DNA of 64,000 nucleotides from Amycolatopsis xylanica (GCF_900107045.1 NZ_FNON01000002.1:558001-622000); one strand, 5' to 3'. Shown: positions 43,022-51,371, counted from the stretch's first letter. Translations and numbers: made by a program. The notes: a model not told the origin generated them from the sequence alone.

Positions 43022-43663
43022 ATGCAGTCGAACACCCGCTTGACCCGCCGCATCCTGATGGCCGCCGGCGCGGTCGTCGCCTGCGGAGCCATCGCGGTCA
43101 CCGGCGTTCTCTCGGCGAACGCGGCGGACCAGCCCGCCGGCGTGACCGGGACGGCGGCCACCGACGGCGGCACCGGCCAGAAGGTGTTCACCGGTGAGCA
43201 GGCAGCGACTCCGCAGGCGCCGGAGAACAAGCCGGTCGGTGACGTGATCTCGACCGGGATCAAGGACGCGAAGGGCGAGATCGTGTTCTACGCGGTCGCG
43301 GTGAACGAGCCGTCGCTGCCGAACACGCACTTCGGCATCATGCAGGGCCACCGCACCGCGGACGGCAAGGTCACCGCCGACATCGTGACCAACGAGTTCA
43401 GCGGCTCCGACAAGGCTCCTGGCTTCCACGGCGTCACCGTCGGCAACAACACGGGCGGCGGCAACCCCGCCTTCGGTTACTACGCGGGCCCCGCCGCGAA
43501 GATCATCGCCAAGGGCGCGCAGGCGCACACGGCCAAGTGGAGCGAGGACTCGGACATCGTCGTGTTCTGGTTCGACAAGGTCACCGAGCCGTCCGGCCTG
43601 AAGGCCTTCGACGCCGCGGGCAAGCAGCTGCCCGCAGGCAACACCCAGCCCGGCCGCGGCTGA
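43022..43663 (+). CDS. Secreted protein homologous to the sigma-partner sensor domain
   Basis: A 213-residue exported protein with a signal peptide (residues 1-35, cleavage after SANA). The mature domain repeats the extracytoplasmic domain of the divergent sigma-partner protein: GDVISTGIKDAKGEIVFYAV and EPSLPNTHFGIMQGHRTADG match its counterpart, with SGSDKAPGF, FGYYAGPAAKI and VVFWFDKV also shared. AGGGAG precedes the ATG. A soluble copy of the sensor domain next to the sigma operon could be a ligand carrier, a decoy or a regulated product. No enzyme motif is visible. Confidence 0.75.
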   Translation: MQSNTRLTRRILMAAGAVVACGAIAVTGVLSANAADQPAGVTGTAATDGGTGQKVFTGEQAATPQAPENKPVGDVISTGIKDAKGEIVFYAVAVNEPSLPNTHFGIMQGHRTADGKVTADIVTNEFSGSDKAPGFHGVTVGNNTGGGNPAFGYYAGPAAKIIAKGAQAHTAKWSEDSDIVVFWFDKVTEPSGLKAFDAAGKQLPAGNTQPGRG

Positions 43664-43665
43664 CA

Positions 43666-43704
43666 CTCACCGGCTGGCGCCGGGCGTCGGCGTCAGCCGG
43701 TGAG
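43666..43704. terminator. Convergent hairpin
   Basis: CTCACCGGCTG and CAGCCGGTGAG form an 11-bp stem with a GC-rich loop. The right arm contains the stop codon of the minus-strand NTF2-like gene. Confidence 0.75.
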
Positions 43705-44016
43705 CAGTCCCAGCTGCTCGAAGTAGGAAACGCGGTCGAAATAACGCCGCTCTCCCACGATACGGTCACCGCCCGCCTCGAAAACGAAACAGGCGGCCGA
43801 CCGGACGGTGAAATTCCGGCCAGTCGCCGTTCCCAGCAAGTCGAATTCCGCGACCACCGAGTCTTCCGCGACATGGTAATGCACGTTTTCGGCGCGTTCA
43901 TCGGGAAAGCCGGTACACCCTGGCCGATAACCTGCGGATTCCAGGTGCGCGCGGACAATGTCCAGCCGCTGTTTGGTGAGATTCTCCGCGGTTATCCGAG
44001 CATCGTTGCCTGACAT
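43693..44016 (-). CDS. NTF2/SnoaL-like small protein
   Basis: A 107-residue single-domain cone-fold protein. The helix ENLTKQRLDIVRAHLESAGY is followed by strands VHYHVAEDSVVAEFDLLGTA and AACFVFEAGGDRIVGERRYF, with a closing SYFEQLGLLTG. The RRYFDRVSYFEQLGL ending is typical of SnoaL/limonene-epoxide-hydrolase-like proteins. Substrate is unknown and catalysis is not certain. The ATG has GAGGAG eight bases upstream. A TTGACA-containing promoter with an overlapping inverted repeat lies in front. Confidence 0.75.
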   Translation of the reverse strand: MSGNDARITAENLTKQRLDIVRAHLESAGYRPGCTGFPDERAENVHYHVAEDSVVAEFDLLGTATGRNFTVRSAACFVFEAGGDRIVGERRYFDRVSYFEQLGLLTG

Positions 44017-44049
44017 CCGGGCTCCTCGAACCTGCGATAGCCGACAAAA

Positions 44050-44080
44050 CAACATGCACGTTATTCGGCATGTTTGTCAA
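44050..44080 (-). promoter_or_regulatory. Predicted promoter with operator for the NTF2-like gene
   Basis: On the minus strand TTGACA (44080-44075) precedes a GCATGT hexamer by 17 bases. ACATGC and GCATGT form an inverted repeat across the spacer, with flanking GACAAA/TTTGTC extending it imperfectly. A repressor site is inferred. Confidence 0.45.
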
Positions 44081-44110
44081 TACCGGCATTCGCGGAACAA
44101 TAGGAGTCTG

Positions 44111-45940
44111 TCAAATACGGGCGGTCACCGCGTGCAGATACCAGGTGGTGTGCGGCAGCCACTGCTCCAGCCAGCGCCAGTCGGTGTTCGGCCCGGTGGC
44201 CGCCCGGCCGGGATCCCACTGCAGCCCGCGCCCGTCCTCACTCTTGCCGGTGATCCCGTTGACGATGCCACCCGGCCAGCGCAGCCACCGCCACGACCCG
44301 GCCGGGTCGTTGTTCGCGTACTCCAGGTAGAGCGGCACGCTGCGCCCCGGCCCCTCGAGCATGCAGGTGGCGTACGGGTTGACGCCGAGGATCCAGTTGA
44401 GCTGATCCTGCGCGTAGGCACGCAGCCTGGCCGCGAAGGCGTCGTCGAAGTACCGGGCGGCGTGCCTGGCCGCGGACGCGAGCGACGCGATGCGGGCGTT
44501 CTCGCCCTGCCACCAGATGTCGTCTGACCGCGGCGCGATGTCGTGCGGCATGAAGAAGCCGGTGTAGCGGTTGCCCTCCCGGCCCTGGATCAGCTGCCGC
44601 GCGTACCCGAACGGGTTGGGCACCTCGGCCGTGACCGCGAGCTCGAACTCCAGCGACTTGCGCACCACCGAGAGCACCTTAGCCTTGACCGCGTCACTCG
44701 CGATGTCCACATAGGACAGCAGGCTGACCACCGGCAGCCCGGCGTCGGACGGGTGGAAGTACGGCCGGTCGACCGCGTCGGCCCGCCAGTAGTCGTGGTA
44801 CTTCTGCCAGCCGGCGAGCCTGCTCGTCAGGCTCGCCGCGCGAGCATCGGCCACTTGCTGATACTGGGCGTCCTTGGTCGCCTTGAACAGCTCGGTCGCG
44901 GCGAGCAGCGCGTTGTAGTCGTCCTGGATGTTCTCTTTCTTGTCGTTGGTCATGTCGGTGTTGTTCGCCTGCAGGAACGCGAACGCGTCCTTCGCCGCGG
45001 CCAGGTACTCGGCCGGGGTGTACTCACCGCTGATGCCGTACGTGCTCGCCCGCGCCAGCGCGGCGATCGCGGCACCGCCGCCTTCGCGGTGGTTGACCTG
45101 CTTGGTGTTGAGCTTGCGCAGCGTCGGGTCGACGTCGAGATTGTCGTCCTCCGGCTGGGAAACGCCGCTGTAGAAGGACTTGCCGGGCACGTGCGTGCGC
45201 ACGAGGTAGTCGGCGCCGAAGAACGCCTCGTCGAGCAGCCAGGTGGTGAGCGAGACGAAGTTCGTGTCCTTGCGCCGGTCCAGGTTGCCGTGCGCGGCGA
45301 ACAGCACCCAGGCGGTCAGTGGGATCGACAGCGTGTTGAAGTACGAAAGCCCGGACAACTGGGTGAAGTGCTTGCCCCAGTCGGCGGCGGCGTCGTACCA
45401 GCCACCATGCGCGTCCCAGCGCTGACCGGTGGTCCCGACGGCGAGGCTGCGGTCGGCCTTGTCGAACTGGCCGGAACTGCGTGACTCCTTGAAGAAGTGG
45501 ACGACGGCGGGCAGCGTGAACCGCTCCAGCAGGTTCTGGTCGATGCGGAACGGCCACGAGGCGGCGCCGGACTCGGCGATCACCACGTACTCACCCGGCT
45601 TGGTGACCGGCGAAAAGTCCCCGACCCGGTAGAAATCGGGCACCTCGGGGAACTGGTCCTTGCGCCAGTCCTCGACCGTGACCGCAGGCTTGGCTTGGCC
45701 GCGGAACATCACGGCGCCGGTCAGGTTGTCGACCACCCGGAACCCGCCAGGTCCAGACCACTGACTCTGGCTCGCGAAGATCACTCGCTTGGGGCCTACC
45801 GCCTCGTAGCCGACGGCGTTCGCCATCACCTGCGTGCCCGCGCCACCCTCCTCGGCGGCCGACGCGGTGCCGGGTAGCGCCGCCGCACCGGCGACTCCGG
45901 CCGAACCGAGCAGAAAACTCCTACGCCCCAAGTGGTTCAT
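44111..45940 (-). CDS. Glycoside hydrolase family 9-type secreted enzyme
   Basis: A 609-residue exported protein. A Tat signal (GRRSFLLGSAGVAG, cleavage near TASA) is followed by an N-terminal Ig-like CelD_N module (residues about 40-140) and an (alpha/alpha)6 catalytic domain. The GH9 nucleophile region is RWDAHGGWYDAAADWGKHFT; the probable acid Glu is in DWRWLEQWLPHTTWYL near the C-terminus. Substrate may be cellulose, xyloglucan or a related glucan. The ATG at 45940 fits a predicted leaderless transcript: a -10 hexamer ends eight bases upstream and no ribosome site is present. The open frame to 45976 includes the promoter and is rejected. Confidence 0.85.
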   Translation of the reverse strand: MNHLGRRSFLLGSAGVAGAAALPGTASAAEEGGAGTQVMANAVGYEAVGPKRVIFASQSQWSGPGGFRVVDNLTGAVMFRGQAKPAVTVEDWRKDQFPEVPDFYRVGDFSPVTKPGEYVVIAESGAASWPFRIDQNLLERFTLPAVVHFFKESRSSGQFDKADRSLAVGTTGQRWDAHGGWYDAAADWGKHFTQLSGLSYFNTLSIPLTAWVLFAAHGNLDRRKDTNFVSLTTWLLDEAFFGADYLVRTHVPGKSFYSGVSQPEDDNLDVDPTLRKLNTKQVNHREGGGAAIAALARASTYGISGEYTPAEYLAAAKDAFAFLQANNTDMTNDKKENIQDDYNALLAATELFKATKDAQYQQVADARAASLTSRLAGWQKYHDYWRADAVDRPYFHPSDAGLPVVSLLSYVDIASDAVKAKVLSVVRKSLEFELAVTAEVPNPFGYARQLIQGREGNRYTGFFMPHDIAPRSDDIWWQGENARIASLASAARHAARYFDDAFAARLRAYAQDQLNWILGVNPYATCMLEGPGRSVPLYLEYANNDPAGSWRWLRWPGGIVNGITGKSEDGRGLQWDPGRAATGPNTDWRWLEQWLPHTTWYLHAVTARI

Positions 45941-45947
45941 CCGACCG

Positions 45948-45976
45948 AGTAAAGAAGGAATCTTTACTAATGTCAA
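45948..45976 (-). promoter_or_regulatory. Predicted leaderless promoter with operator for GH9 gene
   Basis: TTGACA (45976-45971), 17 bases, TTTACT (45953-45948), then seven bases to the ATG. A perfect inverted repeat AGTAAAGA/TCTTTACT with a five-base loop covers the spacer and the -10, so a repressor binding there would block transcription. Confidence 0.6.
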
Positions 45977-46006
45977 TCCGCCAAGACGGCCATACCGATC
46001 ACCGGG

Positions 46007-46045
46007 AAAATTCGGTTGCCCGCCGCCCGGTCACTCTGCTGTAGT
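46007..46045 (+). promoter_or_regulatory. WhiB7-like promoter upstream of Tet(M)-like gene
   Basis: AAAATT lies three bases (CGG) before a TTGCCC -35 hexamer, with TGTAGT 18 bases further on. WhiB7-dependent promoters carry such an AT-rich block immediately upstream of the -35. This call is made by eye. Confidence 0.5.
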
Positions 46046-46074
46046 CGGCCGCCAGGACTTTCGAAGGAGTCGTC

Positions 46075-46185
46075 ATGCGCGGAACAGCCATGTCCAACCC
46101 AGTGGTGATCACCGTCTACCCAGAGGACATGACTCTTCGTGCACACCTTGAACTTAGGCATAGTGGCCCATGTCGACGCCGGTAA
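46075..46185 (+). CDS. Leader ORF overlapping the ribosomal protection gene
   Basis: A 36-codon frame beginning MRGTAMSNPVVITVYPEDM and ending in CRRR. Its ATG has an excellent AAGGAG five bases upstream, whereas the overlapping downstream gene (GTG at 46139, other frame) has only a poorly spaced AGAGGA inside the leader. Leader peptides of this kind govern inducible resistance genes by ribosome stalling or reinitiation. The basic tail and the overlap make translational coupling likely. Whether the peptide itself matters is unknown. Confidence 0.55.
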   Translation: MRGTAMSNPVVITVYPEDMTLRAHLELRHSGPCRRR

Positions 46186-48034
46186 GACCAGCCTGACCGA
46201 GCGGCTACTGCACACCGCGGGCGTCATCGACGAGATCGGCAGCGTCGACGACGGCAGCACCCAGACCGATTCGCTCGCGCTGGAACGCAGGCGCGGCATC
46301 ACCATCAAATCCGCCGTGGTCTCGTTCGTCGTCGACGAGGTCACGGTCAACCTGATCGACACACCCGGTCACCCGGATTTCATCGCCGAGGTGGAGCGGG
46401 TGCTCAGCGTGCTCGACGGAGCCGTGCTGGTGATCTCCGCGGTCGAGGGCGTGCAGGCGCAGACCCGCGTCCTGATGCGGACGCTACGGCGGCTGCGCAT
46501 CCCCACGCTCGTCTTCGTGAACAAGACCGACCGCCGCGGCGCCGATCCCGAGCGCGTGACGCGCGAGATCGCCGCGAAACTCACCCCCGCCGCGATCCGG
46601 CACGATATGCCTTCAGCGGAAGTGCTGGCCGAGAACAGCGACACTTTCCTGGCCGCCTATCTCGGCGACGAAGTGTCAGAACACTTGCTGCACAAGGAAT
46701 TCGAGACTCAAGCGAAACGGGCGCTCGTCCATCCGGTGTTCTTCGGATCGGCGATCACCGGCGCCGGAGTCACCGAGCTGATCACCGGGATCAAGCGTAT
46801 GCTGCCCGGCTCCGAGTCCGATGTGGACGGACCGGTGTCCGGCACCGTGTTCAAGGTCGAGCGTGGACCGGCTGGCGAAAAGATCGCTTACGTCCGCATG
46901 TTCTCCGGGACGCTGCGGACCAGGGATCGCCTGCCTGCCGACCAGAAGGTCACCGCGATCAGCGTTTTCGAGAACGGCTCGGCCGTGCGGAGCGCGAGTG
47001 TGAGCGCCGGGCAGATCGGCAAGCTCTGGGGTCTCACCGAAGTGCGGATCGGCGACGCGATCGGCGAACCGCGCGCGGGCACCGGGCAGCACCACTTCGC
47101 GCCACCGACGCTGGAGACGGTCGTCGCCGGAGTGCGGCCGTCAGACAAGGCGGCACTACATCCCGCGCTGACCAGGCTGGCCGAGCAGGATCCGCTGATC
47201 GATCTCCGGCAAGACGAGATCAGGCAAGAGATCTCGGTTTCGCTCTACGGCGAAGTGCAGAAGGAGGTCATCCAGGCGACGCTGGCCGACGAGTTCGGCG
47301 TCGAGGTGACCTTCCGTGAGACGACCACGATCTGCGTCGAACGCCCACGCGGCTCCGGCGCGGCCTTCGAGATCATCGACAAGGAGCCGAATCCCTTCCT
47401 CGCGACCGTCGGCCTGCGTGTCGATCCGGCGCCGATCGGATCAGGCGTCGACTTCCGGCTGGAGGTCGAACTGGGCTCGATGCCGTACTCCTTCGTCAAG
47501 GCCGTCGAGGAGACGACCAAGGAGACGCTGCGGCAAGGATTACATGGCTGGCGGGTGACCGACTGCGTGGTCACGATGACGCATTCCGGTTACTGGGCGC
47601 GGCAAAGCCACTCGCACGGTACGTTCGACAAGACCATGTCGAGCACCGCCGGGGACTTCCGCAACCTCACCCCGCTGGTGCTGATGAACGCGTTGCGGGA
47701 GGCGGGGACCACGGTGTACGAGCCGATGCACCGGTTCCGCCTCGAACTGCCGCCGGACACCTTCGGCGTGGTCTCGTCGGCGCTCGCCAAGCTGCGCGCC
47801 ATCCCGCTGACGCTCGGCGCGTCCGCGGTGCTGGAGGGCGAGATCCCGGCGGCCAAGGTGCACGAGCTGCAGCAGCGGCTGCCGTCGCTGACCCGGGGTG
47901 AAGGCGTGCTGGAGTCCGCGTTCGAGCGCTACCAGCCGGTGACCGGCGAGGTGCCCGAGCGGCCTCGGACCGACCACAATCCGCTCAACCGCAAGGAATA
48001 CCTGCTGCAGGTGCTGCGCAGGGTAGGGGTATGA
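46139..48034 (+). CDS. Tet(M)/OtrA-like ribosomal protection GTPase
   Basis: A 631-residue EF-G-like translational GTPase that should displace drugs from the ribosome. The G motifs are intact: AHVDAGKTSLTERLL (G1), RRRGITIKSA (G2), DTPGHPDF (G3) and NKTDRRG (G4). The length and the C-terminal half (KAVEETTKETLRQGLHGWRV and MTHSGYWARQS) match the tetracycline-resistance ribosomal protection group rather than EF-G. Actual drug specificity is unproven; many actinomycetes carry such intrinsic genes. It is preceded by a leader ORF and a WhiB7-like promoter. The LLM gene follows in the same direction within 20 bases. Confidence 0.9.
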   Translation: MHTLNLGIVAHVDAGKTSLTERLLHTAGVIDEIGSVDDGSTQTDSLALERRRGITIKSAVVSFVVDEVTVNLIDTPGHPDFIAEVERVLSVLDGAVLVISAVEGVQAQTRVLMRTLRRLRIPTLVFVNKTDRRGADPERVTREIAAKLTPAAIRHDMPSAEVLAENSDTFLAAYLGDEVSEHLLHKEFETQAKRALVHPVFFGSAITGAGVTELITGIKRMLPGSESDVDGPVSGTVFKVERGPAGEKIAYVRMFSGTLRTRDRLPADQKVTAISVFENGSAVRSASVSAGQIGKLWGLTEVRIGDAIGEPRAGTGQHHFAPPTLETVVAGVRPSDKAALHPALTRLAEQDPLIDLRQDEIRQEISVSLYGEVQKEVIQATLADEFGVEVTFRETTTICVERPRGSGAAFEIIDKEPNPFLATVGLRVDPAPIGSGVDFRLEVELGSMPYSFVKAVEETTKETLRQGLHGWRVTDCVVTMTHSGYWARQSHSHGTFDKTMSSTAGDFRNLTPLVLMNALREAGTTVYEPMHRFRLELPPDTFGVVSSALAKLRAIPLTLGASAVLEGEIPAAKVHELQQRLPSLTRGEGVLESAFERYQPVTGEVPERPRTDHNPLNRKEYLLQVLRRVGV

Positions 48035-48051
48035 CCCGAGGAGGAGACGAC

Positions 48052-48987
48052 ATGCGTGTCGGTACCAGGATCAACCGAGAAGTGGCGCCCGGCGAGGTCA
48101 AGGACCTGGCACGCCAAGCCGACGAGGCCGGGCTCGACGAGGTGTGGATCGTCGAGGACTGCTTCTACACCGGCGGCATCGCCACCGCGTCGACCGTGCT
48201 GGCGGTGACGGAAAGGATCACCGTCGGTATCGGCGTGCTGCCCACGGTCGCCCGCAACCCGGCGATCGCCGCGATGGAGATCGCCACGCTCGCCGAGCTC
48301 TACCCCGGCAGGCTCACCGTCGCGTTCGGACACGGCGTCCCGGCGTGGATGCGGCAGATCGGCGCGTACCCGAAGTCCCCGCTCGCCGCGCTGGAAGAGA
48401 CGCTCGACGTGATCAAGCGGCTGCTGTCGGGCGAGCGTGTTTCGCTTGAGGGCAAGCATGTCCGGCTGGACGAGGTCGAGCTGGAGTACAAGCCTTCGGT
48501 GGTCCCGCCGCTGCTGGCGGGCGTGCGCGGGCCGAAGTCGCTCGCGGTGTCCGGCAAGAAGGCCGACGGAACGATCCTCGCGGAGCCGGCCGCGCCGGAG
48601 TACATCCGCGCGACCCGCGAGATCACCGGCAACGCGATCACCACGTACAACTGGTTCGCGCTCGACGAGGACCACGACCGCGCCCGCGAGCGCGTCCGCG
48701 CGGACGTGGCCGGCGCGCTCGGCGTGAACTCGGGACCGCACGTCCAGCCGATGCCGTTCGGCGAGGAACTGCTGGCCATCATGGAAAGCGGCGAGGACGT
48801 GGCGTCGCGGCTCCGTCCTGAGTGGATAGACCAGCTCAGCGTTTCGGGCCCGCTCGACGCTTGTGCCGAGCGAGTGCGGCAGCTGCACGAGGCCGGGAGC
48901 GAATCGGTGGTGCTGCTGCCCTTGGGCGGCGAGTCCCAAGCCGAGTCCATCGCCGCGGCCGGCAAGGTCAAGGCCCGGCTGGCCTAA
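48052..48987 (+). CDS. LLM-class flavin/F420-dependent oxidoreductase
   Basis: A 311-residue luciferase-like TIM-barrel enzyme. It starts MRVGTRINREVAPGEVKDLA and includes LDEVWIVEDCFYTGGIATAS, ERITVGIGVLPTVARNPA, GRLTVAFGHGVPAWMRQIGA and LLAGVRGPKSLAVSGKKADG, the usual F420-binding group features. The ATG at 48052 follows GAGGAGGAG; an ATG at 48031 overlapping the previous stop is an alternative. It is probably co-transcribed with the ribosomal protection gene, which hints at drug or reactive-compound reduction. The substrate is unknown. Confidence 0.88.
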   Translation: MRVGTRINREVAPGEVKDLARQADEAGLDEVWIVEDCFYTGGIATASTVLAVTERITVGIGVLPTVARNPAIAAMEIATLAELYPGRLTVAFGHGVPAWMRQIGAYPKSPLAALEETLDVIKRLLSGERVSLEGKHVRLDEVELEYKPSVVPPLLAGVRGPKSLAVSGKKADGTILAEPAAPEYIRATREITGNAITTYNWFALDEDHDRARERVRADVAGALGVNSGPHVQPMPFGEELLAIMESGEDVASRLRPEWIDQLSVSGPLDACAERVRQLHEAGSESVVLLPLGGESQAESIAAAGKVKARLA

Positions 48988-48991
48988 CGGG

Positions 48992-49035
48992 TCGTGAGTG
49001 GTATGGCCGGTTCTAACCGGCCATACCACTCACGA
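48992..49035. repeat. TCGTGAGTG palindrome, copy 5
   Basis: TCGTGAGTGGTATGGCCGG and its complement flank TTCTAA, between two convergent genes. The upstream gene ends in TAA five bases before, so this copy does not supply a stop. Confidence 0.85.
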
Positions 49036-49058
49036 CTCCATGTCTGACTTTTCGTGCG

Positions 49059-49484
49059 TTACGCGGTTCCGCCACCGCCGCTTTCCGGCGCTCCCTTCGG
49101 CTTCACCGCGACCTGTGGTTTCTTGATCTCAGTCACCTTGCCCGGCACGTGCAACGTGCCGGACATCTTCTTTCCCCGGCAGTCGACGGTGACCAGGTAC
49201 GCGCCCGGCTTCACGTTCTTGACCGTGGCATCCCAAAACGCATATCCCGTGTACTCGTTCGTACCGGCGAATTCGACGCTGGTCAGCGCCTCGGATCTCG
49301 GCGCCCCACCGTGGTCATCGCCGATGACCACGCATTTTGGGAAGACCGAGATCAACTTTCCAGGACCGCGGGTCAGGCTGCCGCCCGGCAGCCCCAGGTC
49401 GGCGGTTTCGGCTTGGGCCGCCGGTGCGGATAGCAGAGCGACCGCACCGGCGACGAGTCCGGCGGCGATAGAGCGATGTTTCAT
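49059..49484 (-). CDS. Secreted hypothetical protein
   Basis: A 141-residue exported protein with signal peptide MKHRSIAAGLVAGAVALL and cleavage after AQA (residue about 25). The mature domain of about 95 residues includes KCVVIGDDHGG and an Ig-like run of strands (YAFWDATVKNVKPGAYLVTV), with two cysteines that may bond, then a Lys/Pro/Gly-rich tail. AAGGGG precedes the ATG. Function is unknown. Confidence 0.7.
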   Translation of the reverse strand: MKHRSIAAGLVAGAVALLSAPAAQAETADLGLPGGSLTRGPGKLISVFPKCVVIGDDHGGAPRSEALTSVEFAGTNEYTGYAFWDATVKNVKPGAYLVTVDCRGKKMSGTLHVPGKVTEIKKPQVAVKPKGAPESGGGGTA

Positions 49485-49552
49485 TCCAGTCCCCTTTGGT
49501 GTCTCGCAACAGTTTTCACAGCTGGAGACGCCAAGGGGGAACACCAGTTGCG

Positions 49553-50671
49553 TCAGTTCCCCGGAGTCTGCCCGATAGTGCCGACGACGCCGGTGGTGAC
49601 CGCGCTGAACTCGGTGACCGTGCCCGGCTTGATCCACGCCTCATACGGGTGCTCGCCAGCAACGCTCCGCGCGCCGATGAACGCGCCCGTCTTCGGGTCG
49701 ATGATCAGGTCGCGGCGCTCGTGCTCGCCGTCGATGCCGAGCGCGATGCCAGTGCGGCCGTCGAGGTTCACCGCGTTCTCGACCACCTTGACGCCGTCGA
49801 TCTTGGCCAGCGCGCGGTACCAGTTGCCACGCTGCTCGGCGGGCATCAAGCCGTCCTCCAGCACCTGGAGTCCGAAGTAGAACATCGCGGACGGCGTGGA
49901 ACCCCGGCCCTTGGTCATTTCCTTGAGCCGCGCGAACATCTTGTCGGGATCGTTCGGCAGGTTCCGGTAGAAGGCGGGCTGGGCGGAGTCGGTCGCGTCG
50001 CCGCAGACCTTCTTCGGCTTGGCCTTCGGGAAGAAGTCGCCGCACGGGCCCTGGCGGTCGCCCTTGTCGGTGTCCATGATCGGCGGCGGTGTCGTCTCGG
50101 ACTCCGGCGAGGTGCCCCCGAGCCACTTCAGCGGGCCGAGCACCTCGCGGCGCTCGAGCCACACCTGCTTCTCGTCGGCGGGGATCCAGGTCTGGTACCG
50201 CAGTTCGAGCAGATAGGTGCTGCCCTTGATCGTCTGGTCCGGCGCGTCGACGGAAACGCCCGTGCTCTGCCCTCGGGTATTCCAGACGTGCTTGTTGATG
50301 TAGCGGAACTGGCCGGGCCCGACCGGCTGGTCCACCGCGCCGACGGTCAGGTCGGCCGCCTTGTTCAGCACCTCGGCCGCTACGAGCGCCACCGGCGCCT
50401 CGGACGACGGCGCCTCCGACGACGGAGGCACCTGGGCCTGGGGAGCGGGTTCGCCGGAACGGACCTGGACGACGACGGCCGTCACGGCGAGCACCGCGGC
50501 GGCAGCGGCCGCGACAGGCAGCACCAGACGACGGCGCCGCGGCTTGAGCTGCGGGAGCGCGGCTTCGGCGTCGACGGCGGCCATCAGCTTGGCGCGGGCG
50601 TCCGAAAGCGAAGAGTAGGAGTCGCGGGCTTCGCGGTTCAGCTGGTCGAGAGCCTGGTCGAGCTCATTCAC
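49553..50671 (-). CDS. CU044_5270-family membrane protein, sigma-factor partner
   Basis: A 372-residue protein: an N-terminal cytoplasmic helix region (NELDQALDQLNREARDSYSS), a basic KPRRRR stretch, one transmembrane helix (about residues 52-70) and a large extracytoplasmic domain. That domain contains GPGQFRYINKHVWNT and a closing GEHPYEAWIKPGTVTEFSAV. This pattern matches the CU044_5270 family that routinely follows ECF sigma genes in actinobacteria. The GTG at 50671 has GAGGAG upstream and overlaps the sigma stop by 8 bases. It probably works as a membrane-bound regulator or sensor of that sigma factor. Confidence 0.8.
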   Translation of the reverse strand: MNELDQALDQLNREARDSYSSLSDARAKLMAAVDAEAALPQLKPRRRRLVLPVAAAAAAVLAVTAVVVQVRSGEPAPQAQVPPSSEAPSSEAPVALVAAEVLNKAADLTVGAVDQPVGPGQFRYINKHVWNTRGQSTGVSVDAPDQTIKGSTYLLELRYQTWIPADEKQVWLERREVLGPLKWLGGTSPESETTPPPIMDTDKGDRQGPCGDFFPKAKPKKVCGDATDSAQPAFYRNLPNDPDKMFARLKEMTKGRGSTPSAMFYFGLQVLEDGLMPAEQRGNWYRALAKIDGVKVVENAVNLDGRTGIALGIDGEHERRDLIIDPKTGAFIGARSVAGEHPYEAWIKPGTVTEFSAVTTGVVGTIGQTPGN

Positions 50672-51257
50672 TGACGTTCTCCTCAAGAGTTTTGGCGGTC
50701 AAGAAAGCCTGGAGTTTGTGCCGCACGCGGTGCAGCCGGGAGCGCACGGTGCTGGCGGGGATGCCGAGTGCCTCGGCGACCTCGGCCGGTTCGAGCCCGG
50801 CCCACGAGGTCAGCAGGAGCACGTCGCGCTCGGTTTCGCTGAGCGCGGCCAGCTCACCGGCGAGCCTGCGCAGGCGGGTGGCGGCGTCGACCCGTTCGGC
50901 CACTCTGGCGTCGTGGCTCTCGGCCGGTGCTTCTTCGCCGACGACCTTGGCCGTGATCTGGTAGCCGCGCACCTCGTGCCGGACGTGGTTGCGGAGCAGA
51001 TTGGTCGCGATCCCGTACAGCCAGCCGCGGATGGGCGCCTGCGTCGGGTCGTAGCTCGCGCGTCTTCGCAACGCGACCAGAAAGGTCTCCGCGACGAGAT
51101 CGTCCGCCACGTGCTCGCCGACCCGGCCCGCGAGGTAGCCGCGTAACGGCCTCGCGTACTCGTCGAAGAGCCGCGCGAAGGACTCCTTCGGGTCCTCCGC
51201 GGCGAGGTCTGGCCGGTCACCCGGGGCATCAACCCTGCGCTCGATGATTCCTGTCAC
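50664..51257 (-). CDS. ECF RNA polymerase sigma factor
   Basis: A 197-residue sigma-70 family factor. Region 2: ESFARLFDEYARPLRGYLAG, then EHVADDLVAETFLVALRRR and APIRGWLYGIATNLLRNHVR. Region 4: ALSETERDVLLLTSWAGLEP and EVAEALGIPASTVRSRLHRV. The GTG at 51257 is a tentative start, as no strong ribosome site is seen; the frame extends to 51320. It is coupled by overlap to the CU044_5270-type membrane protein and divergent from a serine hydrolase gene that may be in its regulon. Confidence 0.9.
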   Translation of the reverse strand: MTGIIERRVDAPGDRPDLAAEDPKESFARLFDEYARPLRGYLAGRVGEHVADDLVAETFLVALRRRASYDPTQAPIRGWLYGIATNLLRNHVRHEVRGYQITAKVVGEEAPAESHDARVAERVDAATRLRRLAGELAALSETERDVLLLTSWAGLEPAEVAEALGIPASTVRSRLHRVRHKLQAFLTAKTLEENVSE

Positions 51258-51371
51258 GGTACTGCTTGTCAGTTCCCGCCGCCGCGTCCCCGATTTCCGC
51301 TTGATCGAGATCCATCCCACAACCAGGCCGTTCGCGGCGAATACGGAGGCTCGCTCAGAACAACACCAGTC

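Noticed and set aside
46139..48034. Calling the Tet(M)-like gene a proven tetracycline-resistance determinant
   Set aside because: Family membership is clear but specificity is not visible in sequence; actinomycetes have intrinsic homologues without this phenotype.
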